From NCBI RefSeq assembly GCF_020085105.1, contig NC_058046.1, positions 6,672,675 through 6,736,674 on the forward strand: a stretch of 64,000 nucleotides of DNA, read 5' to 3'. This document shows positions 1 through 25,431 of the stretch, piece by piece. Origin of the DNA: Siniperca chuatsi. Taxonomy: Eukaryota; Chordata; Actinopteri; Centrarchiformes; Sinipercidae. A program made the position numbers and the translations under genes. Numbering within the stretch: the stretch's first letter is position 1; every line of letters begins with the position of its first letter. The notes below the pieces were generated by a model. It ran no database searches. It was not told the origin of the DNA and saw only the letters and a program-made list of their open reading frames with translations.

Positions 1-1844
1 GAAGAACAGTTTTGACGTTATGTCAGAGACATCTATGTATTGTGTTGCAGTGATATCTACTGCAGTTAGCATGCTAACCTGCTAGCCCCGTTGTAATACC
101 ACTTAGTACCTCAAGAGGCAATAGTCTGATAGTATAGCTCAGTCCGCCCCCTGCAGTTTTAGGTGGGAGATGTGTGTGAGCTGCGAGTTCGCCACGTTAC
201 ACAAGCTCTCTTAGCTTTTTTTAGTCTAATAAACAAAATAAACTCCCATAATGTCAAGAAAGGAAATATTCTTACACCTATTTTCCTTATCAAACAGAAA
301 AATACAACCGTACACCCTCTGAATTCAAGTTACTCTTTTACCGAACTAAGACCAGCTTAATTGCCTTGTTAACTCATCGTAAAACACACTTCATTCAAAC
401 TTGACAAACAAAATAAAACTCGTCTTGGTTAGTCTTTCCACTTTTCCAACAATCACCAACTCTGGTTTGGTCAAAGTAAATCCTTAATTCACCGAGTCAG
501 ATGTGAAAGATATTTTGGCTCTACACGCTGTGGCTGCCTCTCTGATGCCCGACCTCTGTCTCGCTCTTCTGCCGCTTGACGCCTCTCCTGTCCCCTTACG
601 GTGAACATATATAGGCCTAACCAGACTACAGCCATGCTAGTGGCTCTGAGGCTGTGCTTAAGCACAGCAGTGCTTTGAGCTAAACACTAATGTCACGGAG
701 AAGAGGGAGCTATATTTGATGGGTGAATGATAGAAGACTAATTATGACACCTTGAGAATTGCACCCCACGAAATACAGTAAGTATGACTAGGATTAGGAA
801 ATACATATTACCAAATACCAATAACTTTAAGTTCACACTTCAACAATAAGGTACACAGTCTTGTTCACTGATATGACAGAGACAAAAAGTGAATTTCAGA
901 AAAAGTGATTTTTATTAAAATAAATACAAAAAAGGAAACTGTAAGTTACTGCTGAAAAGACAAACAAATCAGTTCATGGTTGAAGATGAACAATGGGATA
1001 TTTGAACTAGAATTATAAATAATATATTACAAAAGTATTTTAAAATATGATTAAAATCTTTTACAATTGAAAGTTCCCAATAAAAGCGTGCTTCCAGTGT
1101 TCAGAATTAAAGCAACAAAACTAATAATCCTAAGTGGGCTGAGGCTGGTGAATGAGGTTGTTCTAGGACCTTGAATATCTGTAGCAATTTTCGTGGAAAT
1201 CTTGTCCAGATATTTCAGTGTGGACCAAAGTGGTGGACCGACAGACCGACATTGCCATCCCCAGAGCCATGCCGCTAGCATGGCTAAAGATAATAGCGAA
1301 TAGCCTAAAACACGACAGCCATTTATACATTTACACAACATTTGTTCACTCCAAACTATTTCCACTGAAATATAAAAGACTTATCAAAACAGGCAGTTTT
1401 GCTGTGAGAACCTGTAAAGCAGATAACCACTGGCTAAATTGGCTAAAATGATGATCAAATCATCAAAAGTCAGAATACCCCCAAGAGACAAGAGAATAAC
1501 TTCCATATTTCCCTCTGAATGTATCTTTTTTTTTGTATTTCTCCTGTGATAAAGCTTGTATATTGAGTTCATAGGAACAGATTCTTAAAGCTTGTTTTTT
1601 TTTTAAATCATTTTGACTTTTTTCAGAGCAGAAATTAAAGAGGTGTCAAGAAATGAGAGGAGAGAGAGGAGTGATGACATGCAACTAAGGCCAGACTGGA
1701 ATTTGGAAAGCTGTGATGGTGGCTGTCTTAAATGGGCCTTAAACCCCCTATGACCCTGCCAGGGATCATAAGACCTAAAAGATACAGTATATAATCTCCT
1801 ACACTATAAATATAAATGGATATATGTTGATACAGGTAGACGAC

Positions 1845-1880
<36 letters not shown>

Positions 1881-3150
1881 GAAAACAATCCTCAAATAAG
1901 ATGGCAGGGTGTACCATATTTGTGGTGCATAAGCACTGAATTTTCTGTAGGCAGATTTTGATTACCTCCTGGGAATTTGGAGAAAACAGCTGAGAGATCT
2001 GCAAGGTGGATAAACTGGAAGCATGTAAGGAATGTACTGGGGCCAGACCATTAAATGCTTTAGACCAGGAGCAAAATGATTTGTTTTTTAATGAACAGGT
2101 AGCCAATCGAGATATTTGAGGATCAGAGCAATATCATTAAGTGAGGCAGCTGAATGGCTTTTACAGGAAGACCAGTAAAAAGGGCGGTACAGTAACCTGG
2201 TCTGCTGATATCAAAGGAATAGACAAGAGCTTCTGAATCTGACTGGGACAGAAAGCAACAGATGTTTGAGATATTCCTGAGATGATCTGTGACTACAGAT
2301 TAATGTCAGCATCAATGATTGATTTATATAGAGCAACCTGTTACATTAATCATATCTATTTCAGCACCATTTGCACTCATTGTCTTACTGTTTACAAATG
2401 TTACTGTGGTTGTTTATTAAGACTTTAAAAATATATATATATGTACATAGTAGCTTAATGTTTGTTGACCTTGTTGTCCTTGTTTTTAAGCTGTATTTAT
2501 GTCTATTTCTGTGTATGTACATTGAGAGCAACGAAATGTTTGGAGAAAAATGTATCAGTGCTGGAGAATAGGCACATCAGTCTGCCCTGTGGGCCAACAA
2601 CAGGGTGTGGTTCACATCTATAAAATGAAACTTAATGTTCAGTCAAAGAAGAAGATAGAACCACAGGTTTTCTTTTTCTGCTGGAATCCTATTACAGTTT
2701 CTAGATTACAGTGAGAAAAATGTTTATGTATTTTCTTAAATGCACTGATTATTTTGCAGTTCTACATTTGTGCATAACTTACATAGACTCCCATGAGTTT
2801 TACTCCTTTTTTTAGTTTTAGTTAGAATTAATATATTAACAAAACAAAGGTCAATGCAAAACAAAATCTAAGCTTGCCACATCCGTAACGGCACACATGC
2901 AGTGAGTTTGGTGACCCACTGAGAACATTTTATTTCTGTGACATATTCAGTCAGCTCATGTGTTATATAATTGTTCAGCATGTTTTCACAGCTCTGGACC
3001 ACAGTTTGACTGTTTTAGGGTGGGCTTTGTTTCTGAATGTACATCTCGTTTAAATGTGTGTGTCACAGACACGCATCTTCTGTCTTTGCTGCTGTTATTT
3101 TGGTTTGTTCCCCGCTGCACTTTCTCACTCATGGGGTTTCTATGATCTAA
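1..3150. other. Upstream intergenic stretch, no gene recognised
   Basis: No exon chain with splice signals and a recognisable protein could be built here. A perfect 14-bp palindrome GTTAGCATGCTAAC lies at 65-78; similar motifs sit near the 5' ends of other genes in this window, so an unseen gene may begin nearby. Sequence from about 1900 to 2560 looks like old LINE-derived repeat, ending in a motif (GAGAGCAACGAAA, about 2524) that I know from fish repeats. The block at 1205-1280 recurs at about 30480-30555, so it is also repeat. Confidence 0.5.
1846..1878. repeat. (CA)n microsatellite
   Basis: An uninterrupted run of about 16 CA units upstream of the cd53-like gene. Confidence 0.95.
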
Positions 3151-3154
3151 TGTT

Positions 3155-3290
3155 GAAAGAGGAAGTGAGAAGGAGTTGCTAAAAGCCCCATGAAGCGCTG
3201 CACGGTCCATAGCACTATAAGAAGGGGAAGTGTAAGCAACACTAAACACAAGTCTGAAAACAGAGACAAGCAGATTGTTCTCCCAAACAG
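3155..3290 (+). promoter_or_regulatory. cd53: Probable core promoter and non-coding first exon of cd53-like
   Basis: A TATAAGA box lies at 3216-3222. Two purine-rich ETS/PU.1-type boxes flank it: AAAGAGGAAGTG at 3156-3167 and GGGGAAGTG near 3224. The leader exon would start around 3245 and ends at 3290 before a GTAGGA donor; it joins the acceptor at 4119, 22 nt before the ATG. PU.1 control is expected for a leukocyte tetraspanin, but here it is inferred from motifs only. Confidence 0.55.
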
Positions 3291-4141
3291 GTAGGACCTA
3301 AACTTTATTTCTCATCTTCATTTGTGTCTGAATAAGATCTCTAAAATTTTAGAGATCAAGTTTCACTTACGCGATTCTGTCGCTTTCCTCTTTAACATAT
3401 AGAAATGTGTTGACGTTACATCTCCAGAGAATACGTCTTTTAAAAAAAAAAAGACCCAATAAAAACAAACAAAAAAATAGCTTTAAAATGAATCCAACAT
3501 GGTCAGTCATCTAAGTCGAAGTATCAACTTTGTAAAAATATATACTTAATTGAAAAACAAATTCTGGCAGCTGTAGTTTAGTAACGTGTACCTAAATATA
3601 GATCAAATATTAGCTAAATTATGTATAGTTCTGACATCAGTCTTTGTTAATCATTACAGCATACAGCAAAAATCAATTATAAATACAACACAATAATATA
3701 CAATTTGATGCTTTTGATTAAATTCATATCTTAAACATATGTACTTTGGGGATAGTTATGAGAGGATTTTTACCCAGAAGTATTCATTTTATATTTTGGT
3801 ATTTCCACAGTAGACCAAACCCCTGTGATGTCATCAGCAACACCAACCATAATGTATTCATGTCATGTTTAATAAATATAAAATGTATTCGAAACGCACT
3901 TTCTGCTTGTAAACTGAGAGGAAACAGGAAGTGAGATGTGTCTGCATCTCTTCCCCGCAGTGTGACTGTGACGTTTTACAGTGACGAATGCGCACACGCA
4001 CAGAAACAAAAGGCCTAAATATTTGGCTTTTGAGTGCAGACCAGATTTACTTTGGCTTCCTCTGTTCATATTAGATGAAATATGATAATATGATGTTTTG
4101 TTTTTTTTTCTCGTTGCAGGTCTGATCAGAGGTGTTACAGA

Positions 4142-7100
4142 ATGGCTCAAGGCTGCCTCAAGTTTTTAAAGTACACCATGTGTGCTGCCAACTTCCTTTG
4201 TTTTGTATGTATGTCTCAATCATCCAGCATCACATTTAGAGGTCATTATCGTACATGTTGTTAGTATCAATTTTTATCAACCAGGGGTCCTTCTACAGTT
4301 GTCAGGGGGTGTGTGGAACAGTTGTGGTGTAACTCAGCTAATAACAGAAATCATGATTTGATAAATATCCATACATTTGTAACACCTGAATACCACCTGC
4401 TTTTGTTGAGAGTGTGTGAAAACTAGTTAGCAAACTTAAAAAAAAAAAGTCTAAATTAATGGCTAAAAGCGACAGATAAATAGTTCAAATGTCCAGATTC
4501 ACCCACGTGTGAAGTGTTGCTGGTACAAACATGACTGAACCTACTGAAAAAAGGAAAAAGTCAGTGGTGGAGGAAGTATTCAGATCATTTACTTAAAGGT
4601 AAAGGTTATCTGTGGCTGTCGCAGGACTGTAAAAAGCCCATCCAGTGGCCTCCCTGCCTGCCTACCTGCCGCACTCTGCCCGTGCACTCATTGCGCATGA
4701 AAATGTGTTTTGAGGGAGGCCTGAAGGGACGGAGTGGGATTTTATTCGGTTGGATACTTTCAAAATCTAGCTGTCTCTTGATAGTTTCTCCAACGTTACC
4801 TACCCTAGCTTTAAGTAAAATATATGCAAAATATAGTAAGTAAATAAGTACTCATCATGAAGAAAAAATGCTCCTGTCAGTGTTATATTATTATCTACAT
4901 ATGATATAATTGGATTATTATGATGCATTCATGTGTAAGAAGCATTGTATGTTTCAGCTGGTTAAGTTGGAGTTCATTTTTATATATATATGTGTGTGTG
5001 TGTGTGTATATATATACTGTACTTAGATTAACCTACAGCAATGCATCGTATTATAAGTCATTTAAGGTTTTGTATATAATAACTTCATCTGCAAAGTAAC
5101 TAGTAACTACAGCTGTTAAATATAATGGAGTAAAAAGTACAATATTTCCCTCTGAAATGTAGTGAAGTAGAATTACTTGAATACATTACACCACTAAGAA
5201 AAAAATGCCCTTGAGCAAGGCACTGAACCCCTAGTTGCTCTGGTGGTGCTGCTCAGTGAAGAAACTGCTGAATGAATGTTTCTGTGATGATGAAATCAGG
5301 TAACTAAGGTGTAGGCGTGTGTAGCATGAACCTGACCGGAGTGTGTGTTTTCTCCTGCCAGATATGTGGTGTGGCGGTGCTGGGTTTCGGTGTGTACATG
5401 ATGGTGAACTTCAAGATGGCCGCACTCACCCCTAACTTGGCCAAATTCAACGTGGCCAACATGCTCCTGATCAGCGGCATCGTCATCACCTGCGTGTCCT
5501 TCCTGGGCTTCCTGGGCGCTCTGAAGGAGAACCGCTGTCTCCTCCTGACGGTATGACACACATAGCACCCCTGGGTGCTCCAACTGGTTGTGGTAGTCAG
5601 TCTGCTAACTTCTCACCTTAACACAACCTGGATTGTCAATTCACCCCCTAAATGTGTATATATATTATACGTACTTCCATTTACACCTGTTGACTGTGTT
5701 CTGTGGATCATCTAGAAAAAGTGAGACACTTTTTTAAAAGTAATTTTTTAATGCTGTGAACACCACAAATGAAATTCTATTCATCTCATTTATATTGGAA
5801 GACAGATATCTCAAAACCTGGACACCAAAACATAACTGCAGGGCTAGATAACACCAGAAAAAATGACGACGATGTAATTTGAGTGAATTGACCTTTTTTC
5901 TTCAGTGGATTCACAGTGAAAGAAACATTTGAACACAATGCAACATGTTCCTGTTTTATATTTATTGTCTAACATTTTCCATTACCAATGTAAAATAATT
6001 AATTCATTAAAGGATTATTTACATTCCTTACAACTTCAAACTTAATAGTTTTTACCTTCTATCTTCGTCTTCTATCAGTTAGGATCACACTGTACTCTGG
6101 GAACATGGCGACATTGCTACAACAGCGTCCAACAGGGAAACAAACAGGTTGCAAACAAGTCAACAGTTTAGCCAGATTATCTAAACCAATTTATTTGGAG
6201 GTAAAAAATGAAAGTGAGCGCACCCAAAATGTCACAGGAAAACGTACCCCATATGTGACCTCGTACATTATGTGATTGCCATGAAATTTTGTACAGATAT
6301 TCATGATGAATCTGTTTACTGTTACTCTCGCGCCGCCAGGAGGTTGACATTTTGGGGTTTTGAGTGAAATGTCTCTATAACTATTGGATGGATTGCCATG
6401 AAATTTGGTCCATACATTCATGTTGCCCATGTGATGAACCCTAATTAACCTGGTGATTGCTTAACTTTTCATTTAGCGCCATCAGCAGGTCAAATTTTGA
6501 CTATTTCAAATAATTTTATATTTTTGGTTTATGACCGAATACCTGCAAAACTAATGACATTCCCATCAGCCTCAGCTGTATTTTGTGTTTAGAATTAAAG
6601 CGGGTGTGCACAACTACAGAAACAACAGTTAAAGCAGGAAGTGGGTCTGTAAACTGTGATGGATGTTTACAGTGGACCATTTGGTTAATAATTTTACTGT
6701 TCGCCTTTGTTTTCTGTTTGACTAACCTGCAGGTTCTTTTCAAACCTGTGTGATTGTCTGACTGCTTGTGTTTCTTGCCCCATAGGACCTACAGTATTTT
6801 GAGCCATGTTACAATCAGAATCAGAAATACTTTATTGATCCCCGAGGGGAAACTCTTTCGTTACAGCTGCTCACCATCACATCAATGCACACAGGAATAG
6901 AAGTACTAATAGAATAGAAATAGAAATAATAATAAAATAAGTCCGCAACAAGACAGCTATTTCTAGTAAGAAATAAGAGATGTGCAAATCAAAATATAAT
7001 ACAATATAATACAGCTACAATGTTATTATTACTGATAAAAAAGATGAACAAAAGTAAGAAAATAAGTTCCAATTTGCAATAAACTGGAATTTTCCTTTAA

Positions 7101-8716
7101 TTTCTGTAAATATTATGTGGTACTGTCATATTTGAATGTGTTTTAAAGAATAAAATACAATAGTGTTGTGAAATATACTCTGTTGATAGTTTTTCCTGCT
7201 GCTGTTCCTTCTGATGCTCGTGGAGCTGACAGCAGCATGCTTCCTACTCATGTATGAGAGCAAGGTAGGGTCACGTCCATCTGTACTCATAATGTTTGTT
7301 GTGCTAATAAATGAACACATGTAAATCTGCAAATCTCACCTCACTGTTTAGATTGGTGAATTGGTGACCGAGGATCTCAACAAGGGTTTGAAAAATGCAA
7401 GAGATAATCGTGTAAATTCAACGAATGTAGTGAATGAGTGGGATCTGCTTCAGAGAAACGTAAGTGTATCAGAGACATACTGACCGCTCACATAATATAG
7501 TGACACAAATGACTACAGGTGTGGATGGTGTGCCAAAATACTGAGAGCTAAGTGATCTCAGTCTGATGTTATAAAACTTTTTTTTCTTCTTTCTTCTCTG
7601 ATTTGTTTTAGTTGGATTGCTGTGGAGTCGATAATGTGACAGACTGGGGAATGAAAATACCTGATTCTTGCTGCCCTGATGGATGTAACAGCAAGAAGTA
7701 CAGGCTAAAGGTAGACACAGTGTAACCTCTGTAAAGACATACTGTAGTGGTCAGGATCACATGTTTTTGAAATGCCAGCTAGATTTGCATTATTATTATT
7801 ATTGCATTATTATTTGCATTTGACTGTTGGTTGCAGTTAATCTCAACTTTATGCTCTTTGTTTGCAGGGTTGTTTGATCACCTTGCAGAACTTCTTTGAG
7901 GATAATTTTCTAAACACTGGGGTTTCTGTCATTGCCCTCTGCATTATCGAGGTAAACTGATGTTAGTTACCAAACTGTAAGAAAGCAGTTTTTGTTAACT
8001 TCTCCATACAAAATCTAAGCACATTAATTGCACTGTGGGCTATTGCAAAGTGAACCTGAGGAAACTGGCCTGCTGATGTAATATTTGTTTCAGGCCAACT
8101 TCAGCCTCTTTTAGCTAATTCTTTTGGTTGTCCGGTCCCCAAATCCGCTCTCACCTTGTCTTTAGCTGCTAAAGACCCAGACATTTCCCCTAAGGAGTTG
8201 GTGGAGAACCACCCAGAGCTAAAAGGAGAGTGAATATTGGACTTACCTTCATCAGGTGGACACAAACACTACTCCAAATTAATGCTGATTTTGCTCTGTG
8301 TCTGCTGGAAGTGTAAACTGTTTGCTAACACATTTGCTAACTAAAACTCTTAGCTTTAGTCAAAAATCTTTTTCCCAATAACTACAGTATTTCGTGACCT
8401 CAAAATAACAGACCCTGAGACGTAATTACACATATGGACTCTACAGCCTAAATCTGTTTGCTTCAAAAAAAAAAAAAAAAAGGTTGTAATTTGGAATAAA
8501 GTGCCAAAGAAATATTGATTTGGAGGTTTTTACACATAGTAATAGCTATGAGAATCTATCCATACTCTTTTCTGTGACAAACATCAGTCACAAGTTAATC
8601 TGTTGTGTATTATAATAAATGTTTTCTTATCTTGTCGGTTTCAGGTCTTGGGAATGTGTTTCGCCATGACACTGTACTGCCACATCAGTAGCTCTGGACT
8701 GGGCTACAAGTTATAG
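4142..8716 (+). CDS. cd53: CD53-like leukocyte tetraspanin, complete, 229 aa
   Basis: Seven coding exons: 4142-4204, 5362-5550, 7190-7264, 7352-7459, 7612-7710, 7868-7951 and 8645-8716. All have GT-AG borders and all are phase 0. The protein has the tetraspanin plan: a short N-terminus (MAQGCLKFLKY), four membrane segments and one large outer loop. The loop carries the hallmark CCG (residues 148-150), a further CC pair (165-166), C170 and C180, which makes six loop cysteines. NST (131) and NVT (153) are N-glycosylation sites. The segment IIEVLGMCFAMTLYCHI before the C-terminus and LGFLGALKENRCLLL after membrane segment 2 closely resemble human CD53 (219 aa). CD53 organises membrane microdomains on leukocytes. 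Another leukocyte tetraspanin is possible, but CD53 fits best. Confidence 0.88.
4562..5196. mobile_element. MITE-like element in cd53 intron, AGTGGTGGA termini
   Basis: The left end AGTGGTGGAGGAAGTATTCA is mirrored by the right end TTGAATACATTACACCACT. The inside (AGTAAC and AGTAAAAAGTAC motifs) matches a miniature element I know from percomorph genomes. A TA/TG microsatellite at 4981-5019 lies within it. No coding capacity. Confidence 0.7.
5200..5285. repeat. SINE-like fragment
   Basis: The stretch CCCTTGAGCAAGGCACTGAA and the following CCCCTAGTTGCTC match a domain common in fish SINEs and their partner LINEs. It is only a fragment; no tRNA-like head is visible. Confidence 0.5.
6095..6790. 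repeat. Composite interspersed repeat in cd53 intron
   Basis: The outer parts share long stretches with 22860-23140 in araf: GAAAGTGAGCGCACC versus GAAAGCGAGCGCACC, TAATTTTACTGTTCGCCTTTG in both, and GTGTTTCTTGCCC in both. The middle (about 6250-6490) holds repeats of the TTGGATGGATTGCCATGAAA family, which also occurs near 14835. One repeat therefore appears to have inserted into another. Confidence 0.65.
6812..7010. repeat. LINE-type 3' end fragment
   Basis: The motif AATCAGAAATACTTTATTGA followed by TCCCCGAGGGGAAA is a very common teleost retroposon terminus. It is followed by AATA-rich sequence to about 7010. No reverse transcriptase is left. Confidence 0.6.
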
Positions 8717-9204
8717 ACAATATTCCTTCAAACAATATATCGTTGATCTGCATATTTTTAGAGTTAATATTGTTGTAAAGTTCTGTCTTTTAAAAATCAT
8801 ATGTGCAGAAGGCTGGAAAAGGCATGGGATGTTTCTGAAAAAGCTTATTTGAGATCAGAAAATTTTGTTTAGACAAAACTGTCATTTTAATATGCTTTGT
8901 TTTACCACGACCACAAAAATATTTCTGAATTTGCCACAAACTTTTCCATCCACTTGAAAATTAAACAAATGTTTTCAGACATGTTATCTTCTGTAATTGT
9001 GAGCGATCAAGCGATGTAAAATGCTATTTCAATAAGAGTTGTGCAAAATGAAAGCTGTTCTGTCATTTGACTGAACTCGCCCTCAACTTCTCTATATTGT
9101 ACATCATTTGAAAGGAATAATTATGCAGCTGTTCTTGTAAAATATTACATATCCACTGTAACTTGCTTCCACTTTTCACACTTGACAGCTTTCGGAAATC
9201 TTAT

Positions 9205-9218
9205 AATAAATCAATAAA
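9205..9218 (+). terminator. cd53: cd53-like polyadenylation signals
   Basis: Two AATAAA hexamers at 9205-9210 and 9213-9218 lie about 490 nt after the stop codon, giving a 3' end near 9235. Confidence 0.7.
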
Positions 9219-9599
9219 AAGTTATAGTATTAAGTCTGAACTGTATCCTCCATTTTGACTTATCTTCATGTTGTCAGATGATCAGCACTTCCTGTCTCTA
9301 GCTTGCAGTTCACTGGTATGTGATGGGGCCAGAAATAGTACCACTTCCTTTTTTGACCCTGTTCAACCATCAGTTGGTTCCTCTAAACTAAAATCTGATA
9401 CTTGTGTTTCTCTAAATCTCATTATTTAAGAAACAGTGAAAATTGTTTTACATTCAGTTACCACTCAATATAAAATGTTTAAGACTTACAATTTTTAAGG
9501 AAGTTCAGGAATTCTGTCAAGAAACTGACCCAATTGTAAACAGTTACTTGTCTCACAAAAAATCCATTGAAATAACGCTGAGACGATTGTACAAAAAGT

Positions 9600-12500
9600 A
9601 ACACAGCAGGTAACACAGATGAATTTATTTATTTAAAGAATAAATCCTGCATCAATATTTTAAGACAACTAAAAAAATACTAAGATTTCCTTTACACTTT
9701 AAAATAATTTTGTTCTTTTTGAAACCATCACACAAAAAATAGAAACAAGTACAATTTTTGTAATAAAAAAAGTAACTGTACACAGCAGAGTATACCATTT
9801 ATTGCAAACTGAACACCCCTGACACCTCAGAAACTATAAACACAAGTATTGCAATTCACCTAGAAATATCAAAAGACCAAAATAAACAACAACCAAAAAC
9901 TACTCTGGTACAGCTCTCTCATTCTCTTCTTCTCTGAAACAAACAGCTGTGTTAAGACTGGTTTTACCCGTCCGGTGCAGACAGCACAGTATCTTATCTG
10001 TCATGAAGCTATTCAGGTTTAACGGGGATTTCCAGTAACTGTGGCACTTGTTCCCTCCTCCTTTAGATACCAGATGAACACAGTCCTCTTTGGGAGACAC
10101 CACACGAACACAAAACTGAACCAAAATGACTCAATCCTTTCTAAACAGGGAAATAAAAGAGTCCTCCACTTCAGTGAGTCCCTCTGAGTGGTGATGCACG
10201 TATGACATTGATTCACAGGAAACCTGGTGCAACATTATTGTAAAGCACTCCTGATCTTGAAATTTTAAAAAGACATTCTGTCCTTGCTATTGCTGAAAGG
10301 TTATAAAAAGCAGCTCATTTAGAAAAGATGGGTTTCTTTCATTCAGCAGCCTTAGGCCATTCAAATACTTATAAGCTACACTATATTATATATTATATTA
10401 TATATTGTCACACAGGACAAGCTCATGTTTAACACACCACCAACCATATTACAAGTTACTTTTACAGTATTTTGAAGTGTTGCCATTAACAAATGCTATG
10501 GTAGTGAAACCCTATGAACAAAATGTTGCTAAAATTTTTATACCTAGTTTGGCTTCAAGAAGTTTAAAAGAAAAGCCATTACAAATGCCCCTGCAGGAGA
10601 CGGTATCTGAATAAAAGTCATTTGGAGGAGCAGACAGTACCGTGCCTAAAAGAACATTCTTGTTAGAGAGAGTGCCCGGCGATGACGTGAATGTTGCAAA
10701 GAAGTGATCTCTCTCGGTAAACATTTAATCCACCTCAAAGAGTCACAGACGCAGACGAGAACATCTGCAAAGACATCAATAAATAAGAGAAAGACAGAAA
10801 CAGTCTTTCCCAACCCTTGTTCACAAATCCCCATCCCAACCCCCGCTGGTAAAATCAATGTCCCCCCAACCATGATCCACCGATATAACTGGAATGAGTA
10901 AGAACAGTTAGGGTACCCAGCCCCTATTTTCACAACATTAAAATATCAAGGTTTAAACATCTGATCTGCTGTCCATCATTAATGACTGACACAGATGTTA
11001 AGATCTATTCTGCTTAATGTTCAGTCACATCACATACAATATACAGAGAAGCAAGGCCAGTTCACAGAACACCAACACCACCTGAAGTTACCTCAGTTTT
11101 GTTTTGTTTTCTCAGAATTAACCATTTCCATTCAGGAAAGTGAACGTACTGACTGACCATCAGGTATGAATCTGTGACAGGAAACTTTACTGAACCTGAA
11201 AGCACTACCCTGCTGATGGTACTGATACACTGTACACAGTTGTAACACTGTCAACTGTCTGGTTTAAAACTACATGATCTGACAACTTCAGGCATGACAA
11301 TTTCTAAAGAAACCAAATCTAAGAACACCGCTAATAGTTACGCAAGGCAGCTTGCTTTTATGCATTTTAGCTAAAGTCAGTAAACTTTACAGTATACACT
11401 GGAAACTTATTCCATCATGAAGCAGTACACCTGAGCATTTAATGTTGACTAGGGGGTCAAACACAACCCTGAACAAAATAATCCTCAGGAATGAATGGAA
11501 GTGTCTGCCTCACTGAGTCCATTTACCACGTTAGTTGTGCGACAGCAGGAACTAGTTAGCAGATCACACTGTGAACAACATGATCAACAAGTCACTGTTT
11601 TGGGTGTGAGAGCAAGGAAAGGATGGCAGTGTACGGACAGACAGGCTTGGCCAAGAAACACTGGCCGCAAGTGAAATTTTCATTGTTCATTCATTGTTTG
11701 ACCACTTTCTATCCCAATGTACATTGTGCAGAAGGCAGGATAACTCTCAGAGTTGCCACTCCACTACAATGATATAACAGGTTTGCAAACAGCCTCTACA
11801 CATTAATTACATACAAACACAAGGTGAATGTACAAGGTCCACACAGAATTTTTTTTGTGAATCTCATGAAAGCCATATGCCACACTGAATCCTTGTGCCA
11901 TCCTGGCTATCAACAGATTTCCATGCTTCCTCCTTTACAAATCTAATTTAGCTTTTTGAACAGCTGCCTGGGGAAAAAAAAAATAAAAATAGATGTAGAC
12001 AATGACAGCCTCTTCAAGTTTCCTGGGGCCTGTGCTACGAAGCAGGATTTAGGGTTAGTGAGGTAACTTCAGGTTCAACCCTGGGTTTTCAGTCCTACAA
12101 CAGTGGTTCACTTCTTTCCAGGGTAGATTGCCATGGTAACTTCTGCTGAACACCTAACCTGCTCCGGAACAGGTTATGTTCGAGATAAGCAATGATATTA
12201 TAAGCCTATTAATTCACGCATTCACACAGTTGGTGATTTTTTGCCAGCTGTCCTTCCTGCATTTGGCAGCTGCAGCTGTGTTGCTTTCAGGCTGGAATAT
12301 GTGTTTAACTTCTTTGTATTTCTCTGATATTATAATTTGCTTCTTCGTTTGTAAAATATGCCACTCTGCTGCCAGTAGACTTGTCCACATTTGCGATTGA
12401 TCATATACTGTAAACACCGCCCCTTTAATGTGAACACGCTCGTGGCTAGATTGGGGAAACCTGGGTTGACTTATCAAGTTGATAACCACTGTCGTGTGAC

Positions 12501-13782
12501 TGCTTAGCGTGATTGCGGCTGTTAGGGTTAGTGAAGCCAGATATCAAAAAGATATCCTGGGTATGGTGAACTTGCTTCGTAGTACAGGCCCCTAACTGTT
12601 GTTTGAAAGATAACGCCAGGCATAAAAGTCTCAAAACCAACAATTTGAGAATGCTCGCATCACTCTGGAGTTGATGCTTCTCACACCTCCCACAGTGCGT
12701 CCCAAGTTGGAGTGACTAATTAACCAAGTTACTCACAGTGTTAATGCATCTTCAACAGCTACAGTACTAGTTAAAGTGTATGTGTGTGGGCATGTATCTG
12801 TGAAATATCAACCAGTGGCTAATCCATGGTGCAGCGTTTGAGAGAATTAAGAATAAACTTTTAAGACTAGACTGCAAAAGACTTGTTGAAGCTGTGTGCC
12901 GTGTCGGTGCACTCCAGTCCAATATGTCTTGTCTCCGAGGTGTATAAAAACACTGAACAGAAAACTCACCATATGTAGCAGCAATACAACTAACCATTTA
13001 CAAGAACGCAACTTACTAAGGTCTGTCAATTCCTCATTAGGCTAAAAATGATCATTTAAGAAAACAAAATAAGTAAAAGCCATCTCATCTGCAATCTGGA
13101 GTGGGGTGACATTCTGGTAAAACTCATGAAAGGAATCAAAATAAAAGGCCTTGGGAGTTCCCTGTTCTTTGAGAGTTCTTTGAATTTGATGATGTGCTCT
13201 GCTGAGAGCTGTACATTAACACATGTGAATGTGTTCATCACCGTGTATTAGGGGCAGACCAATAAAACTGAGCTGCAAAAATATTGGTCCTAACAATTTA
13301 ATCCTGTACTTATTACAACAAGCTGAAAGAAATCCCAGTGGAGTAACGTAATTAACATTACAAGTAACATGAAATTAATTTGTTTCAGGAATTCACAGCA
13401 TCTTAAGATGGGGCATGACTCTTTTAGCTTTTAATTACTTTGAAGAAAATTAGTAAAACTGGTTTAACTTGGCCTGTTGGCCAGGTTTTAAGACTCAGAG
13501 GAATAAATGAATTAAAATGCATATCTCTACCCCTCAGATTGAAGTGTGGTAACAGAAACATTTTTTTATTTGATCTACAGCCAATTTTTGTCAGGCCTTG
13601 CTGAGTTAGCTGTTCAACTTCCACATGCTCTTTTGGAGTTTTAGTTTTTTTTTTGTCCATTGCAACATCAATGGGTCCAAGATGAACTTGGTGATTAAAA
13701 AGACAACCTGTGGCCTCTGAGGCATCGGGATGTTGTGGTTTTGGACAGGGTGACATCCTCTCTGCCCAGTGCTGTGGGGAGC
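9600..13782 (-). other. araf: araf 3' UTR / intergenic, no coding exon seen
   Basis: No coding exon chain is visible on either strand. On the minus strand AATAAA occurs at 13565-13570 (about 215 nt after the araf stop) and again at 9624-9633. The 3' UTR is therefore either short or about 4.1 kb, nearly reaching the end of the convergent cd53 gene. A MITE (12025-12592) lies inside. RNA data are needed to choose. Confidence 0.5.
12025..12592. mobile_element. Non-autonomous DNA transposon (MITE), 568 bp
   Basis: The termini form an inverted repeat: GGGGCCTGTGCTACGAAGCA at 12025 and, on the other strand from 12592, GGGGCCTGTACTACGAAGCA (one mismatch in 20). A second, inner inverted pair, GGTTCAACCCTGGGTTTTC (from 12072) and GTCAACCCAGGTTTCC (reverse strand from 12470), lengthens the symmetry. 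Target duplication is unclear. No transposase. Confidence 0.85.

Positions 13783-25431
<11,649 letters not shown>

Noticed and set aside
10646-10933. 95-codon minus-strand frame in the araf 3' region
   Set aside because: No family resemblance, no splice context; probably 3' UTR or intergenic.
12176-12489. Hydrophobic reading frames within 12025-12592
   Set aside because: They lie wholly inside a MITE with inverted ends and resemble nothing known.
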